A stretch of 5,954 nucleotides of DNA from Eudoraea sp. Its GTDB lineage: Bacteria; Bacteroidota; Bacteroidia; Flavobacteriales; Flavobacteriaceae. The stretch spans positions 1-5,954 of the forward strand of contig JAHEBI010000175.1 in assembly GCA_024642325.1 (NCBI GenBank). Reading direction: 5' to 3'. Numbering within the stretch: position 1 is the first letter of the stretch; every line of letters begins with the position of its first letter. Position numbers and translations under genes: made by a program. Below the pieces are notes generated by a model. It saw only the letters and a program-made list of their open reading frames with translations, was not told the origin of the DNA and did not search any database. Below, one piece after another: positions 4,586 through 5,954 of the stretch.

Positions 4586-5749
4586 CTAGGCAATTTCATG
4601 AGTCTTATGGGCCTCGGTCAATGCCAGCTTACAATAAGCATTCATTTTATGTATTAATTCCGATGTCTCTTTAGCATTAGGAGTTCCATGTTGTATTTTT
4701 CCAGCAATTACGGAGGTCATCTCCTGGTAAATCTTTACAACCTCTTGAATAGAATCTGCACTTAAAATCAGTTTTGCAGCGAGCCCTTTTCGGATTTTGA
4801 CATTTTCTGTAAAAACCTTCTGATTGTTATAAACTTCTGCCAGTGTTGCTATGGCCATTGCCTGTGGTATTGCACAGAACCTGAAAACACGTTCATTTCT
4901 TAATATTTTTAAGTAATCAAGGCAGTCTGTGGCATGAGAAAGTGCATCATTCACCATATGATTAAGGCAGGAGATCGACTCCAATTTCTCCGGATTTAAT
5001 GAAAAATCTTCAAATTTTGCACTATACTGGGTCCATATTTCTTCCGGCCAAAAATTTCTGTTTTCATCCAGGTCTTCTTTATAATCCCTTACAATATTCG
5101 TTTTCTGTAAAAAGAGGCCCATGGAGTTCGAAAGTTCTTCCTTTGATTCCAATTCCCTGCTCTCTATTTCGGAAGCTGAAAAAATATCTGATAACCCGAT
5201 TCCTACCAATCCTGCAACGTAGTGACAATAAAGATTGTAATCTTTTATAGAGGTTACCTCTTCCTCCACAAAATCCGCCATCCCCGCACCCATTTTTTGG
5301 CAGATATCTGTAATAATTTCCTGATATTTTACCTCAAGTACTAAAAACGCTTCTATTACCTTATCATAATTTGCCAGCAAATCGCGATACTCCTCTTTAT
5401 CACCTACATTTGAAATATTCCACCCCCGCTTGTAGTTTTTTGAATAAAATTCCCTTAACAGATTAATCTTATCGTCCCGGGATAGTTCCATATCATCTTC
5501 TATGGAATCAAGCGCCCTTAGTATCAGATAAAAAAGACAAACCACATCACTTATCTCCTCTGGTAACTGACGTATCACCGCAGCAAATGACCTGGATACC
5601 TTATCCAATGTGTTATAGCAATAAGCAAGGTTGCTGTCATTTTTTAGGTTGCCATTTCTATGCTGACCATTGATTTTCTTACCCCCAAATTTCAGCTTCA
5701 AAAGTGCCGCCATCTCCTTAGGTTTTAAAATAGATTTCTTTATGGACAT
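4586..5749 (-). CDS. Squalene synthase, eukaryotic type (farnesyl-diphosphate farnesyltransferase)
   Basis: The 387-residue enzyme condenses two farnesyl diphosphates to presqualene diphosphate and reduces it with NADPH to squalene (EC 2.5.1.21). All catalytic landmarks of eukaryotic squalene synthase are present: SRSFAAVI at 52-59; first Asp-rich motif D81-S-I-E84-D85-D86; YCHYVAGLVGIGLS at 174-187, whose first Tyr matches the catalytic Y171 of human FDFT1; second motif QKTNIVRDYKED at 215-226 (D222, D226); FWPEEIW at 233-239; CAIPQAMAIATLA at 292-304; VKIRKG at 317-322. The N-terminus also follows the animal and fungal enzyme (basic GGKK at 22-25), which supports the ATG at 5749. The hydrophobic C-terminal anchor of the eukaryotic enzyme is missing; the protein ends in a hydrophilic helix, so it is probably soluble or peripheral. 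Most bacteria making squalene use HpnC-HpnD-HpnE instead. No cyclase or epoxidase gene is inside the window. Transfer from eukaryotes or an old bacterial lineage cannot be told apart here. Confidence 0.95.
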   Translation of the reverse strand: MSIKKSILKPKEMAALLKLKFGGKKINGQHRNGNLKNDSNLAYCYNTLDKVSRSFAAVIRQLPEEISDVVCLFYLILRALDSIEDDMELSRDDKINLLREFYSKNYKRGWNISNVGDKEEYRDLLANYDKVIEAFLVLEVKYQEIITDICQKMGAGMADFVEEEVTSIKDYNLYCHYVAGLVGIGLSDIFSASEIESRELESKEELSNSMGLFLQKTNIVRDYKEDLDENRNFWPEEIWTQYSAKFEDFSLNPEKLESISCLNHMVNDALSHATDCLDYLKILRNERVFRFCAIPQAMAIATLAEVYNNQKVFTENVKIRKGLAAKLILSADSIQEVVKIYQEMTSVIAGKIQHGTPNAKETSELIHKMNAYCKLALTEAHKTHEIA

Positions 5750-5785
5750 GATAAGTTATTTAGGTGTGTTATGGTCAATTTCTGA

Positions 5786-5905
5786 TTAGTTAATAGCAGT
5801 TTCTAGAATAAAATTTTCTTCCTTTAAATCGGGCCGGGCATTAATTTTTAATACTTTAATTTCGTTGTGTTTGGCTTTTTTAAGGTCCTTATTAACCATA
5901 AACAT
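5786..5905 (-). CDS. Possible 39-residue small protein or leader ORF upstream of squalene synthase
   Basis: From the ATG at 5905 (a second ATG lies two codons on) there are 39 lysine- and glutamate-rich codons (MFMVNKDLKKAKHNEIKVLK, then INARPDLKEENFILETAIN) to a TAA at 5786-5788. An in-frame TGA lies five codons before the ATG, so it is not the tail of a longer gene in this phase. It ends 36 bases before the squalene synthase ATG on the same strand, so it would share its transcript. No signal peptide, membrane segment or known motif is visible. It may be a real small gene, a regulatory upstream ORF, or a chance open frame. Confidence 0.3.
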   Translation of the reverse strand: MFMVNKDLKKAKHNEIKVLKINARPDLKEENFILETAIN

Positions 5906-5954
5906 AGGTTGAATTTTTCACTTGAGCTGACTAATTGCCCGAAAATCGGAATAC

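Noticed and set aside
4999..5250. 83-codon plus-strand open frame
   Set aside because: Antisense to the squalene synthase, where the conserved motifs lie on the other strand.
5899..5906. TATGTTTA on the minus strand as a -7 box for squalene synthase
   Set aside because: No TTG lies at the expected upstream spacing and the box has a mismatch; it also overlaps the start of the small open frame.
1..5954. CRISPR array, insertion sequence, tRNA/rRNA, toxin-antitoxin or defence system
   Set aside because: No regular repeat-spacer pattern, transposase motif, tRNA cloverleaf or paired small genes were found on either strand.

Overview
The window looks like chromosomal DNA from a marine- or soil-type member of the Bacteroidota, most likely Flavobacteriia. 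The evidence is AT-rich intergenic DNA, A/T-rich leaders with no strong Shine-Dalgarno sequence, one clear match to the Bacteroidota -7 promoter element (TAnnTTTG), and protein styles typical of that group (small barrel proteins with short signal peptides, REC-LuxR regulators). The genus cannot be fixed from the sequence.

Layout, left to right. Positions 1-443 hold no convincing gene. The first 90 bases are 50% GC against about 31% in the next 90. A possible promoter with direct repeats (297-338) and two mutually exclusive hairpins (343-383) lie ahead of the only plus-strand gene. That gene (444-1070) is a 208-residue NarL/LuxR-type response regulator whose phosphoacceptor aspartate is replaced by glutamate. 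It converges on a minus-strand gene group read from 3507 down to 1192: a small outer-membrane beta-barrel protein, a membrane-protein reading frame that overlaps an ion-channel reading frame in a different phase (probably one frameshifted channel gene), and a full-length AI-2E family transporter. A strong hairpin between the convergent stops (1123-1149) probably ends the group.

Further right, also on the minus strand, a secreted 195-residue protein with two similar beta-rich repeats (3795-4382) has its own transcription unit: a -7 element overlapped by a perfect palindrome, a leader hairpin, and a textbook rho-independent terminator at 3741-3771. Last is a 387-residue squalene synthase of the eukaryotic type (4586-5749), preceded by a possible 39-residue small reading frame.

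How the genes relate: the 3507-1192 group is entirely envelope or membrane proteins and may be co-transcribed. The squalene synthase points to C30 isoprenoid synthesis, but no cyclase, epoxidase or desaturase lies inside the window to say what the squalene is for. There is no mobile element, CRISPR array, rRNA or tRNA. No multi-gene novel system is evident. The most notable points are the eukaryote-like squalene synthase without a membrane anchor, the phosphoacceptor substitution in the regulator, and the disrupted channel with an altered selectivity filter.
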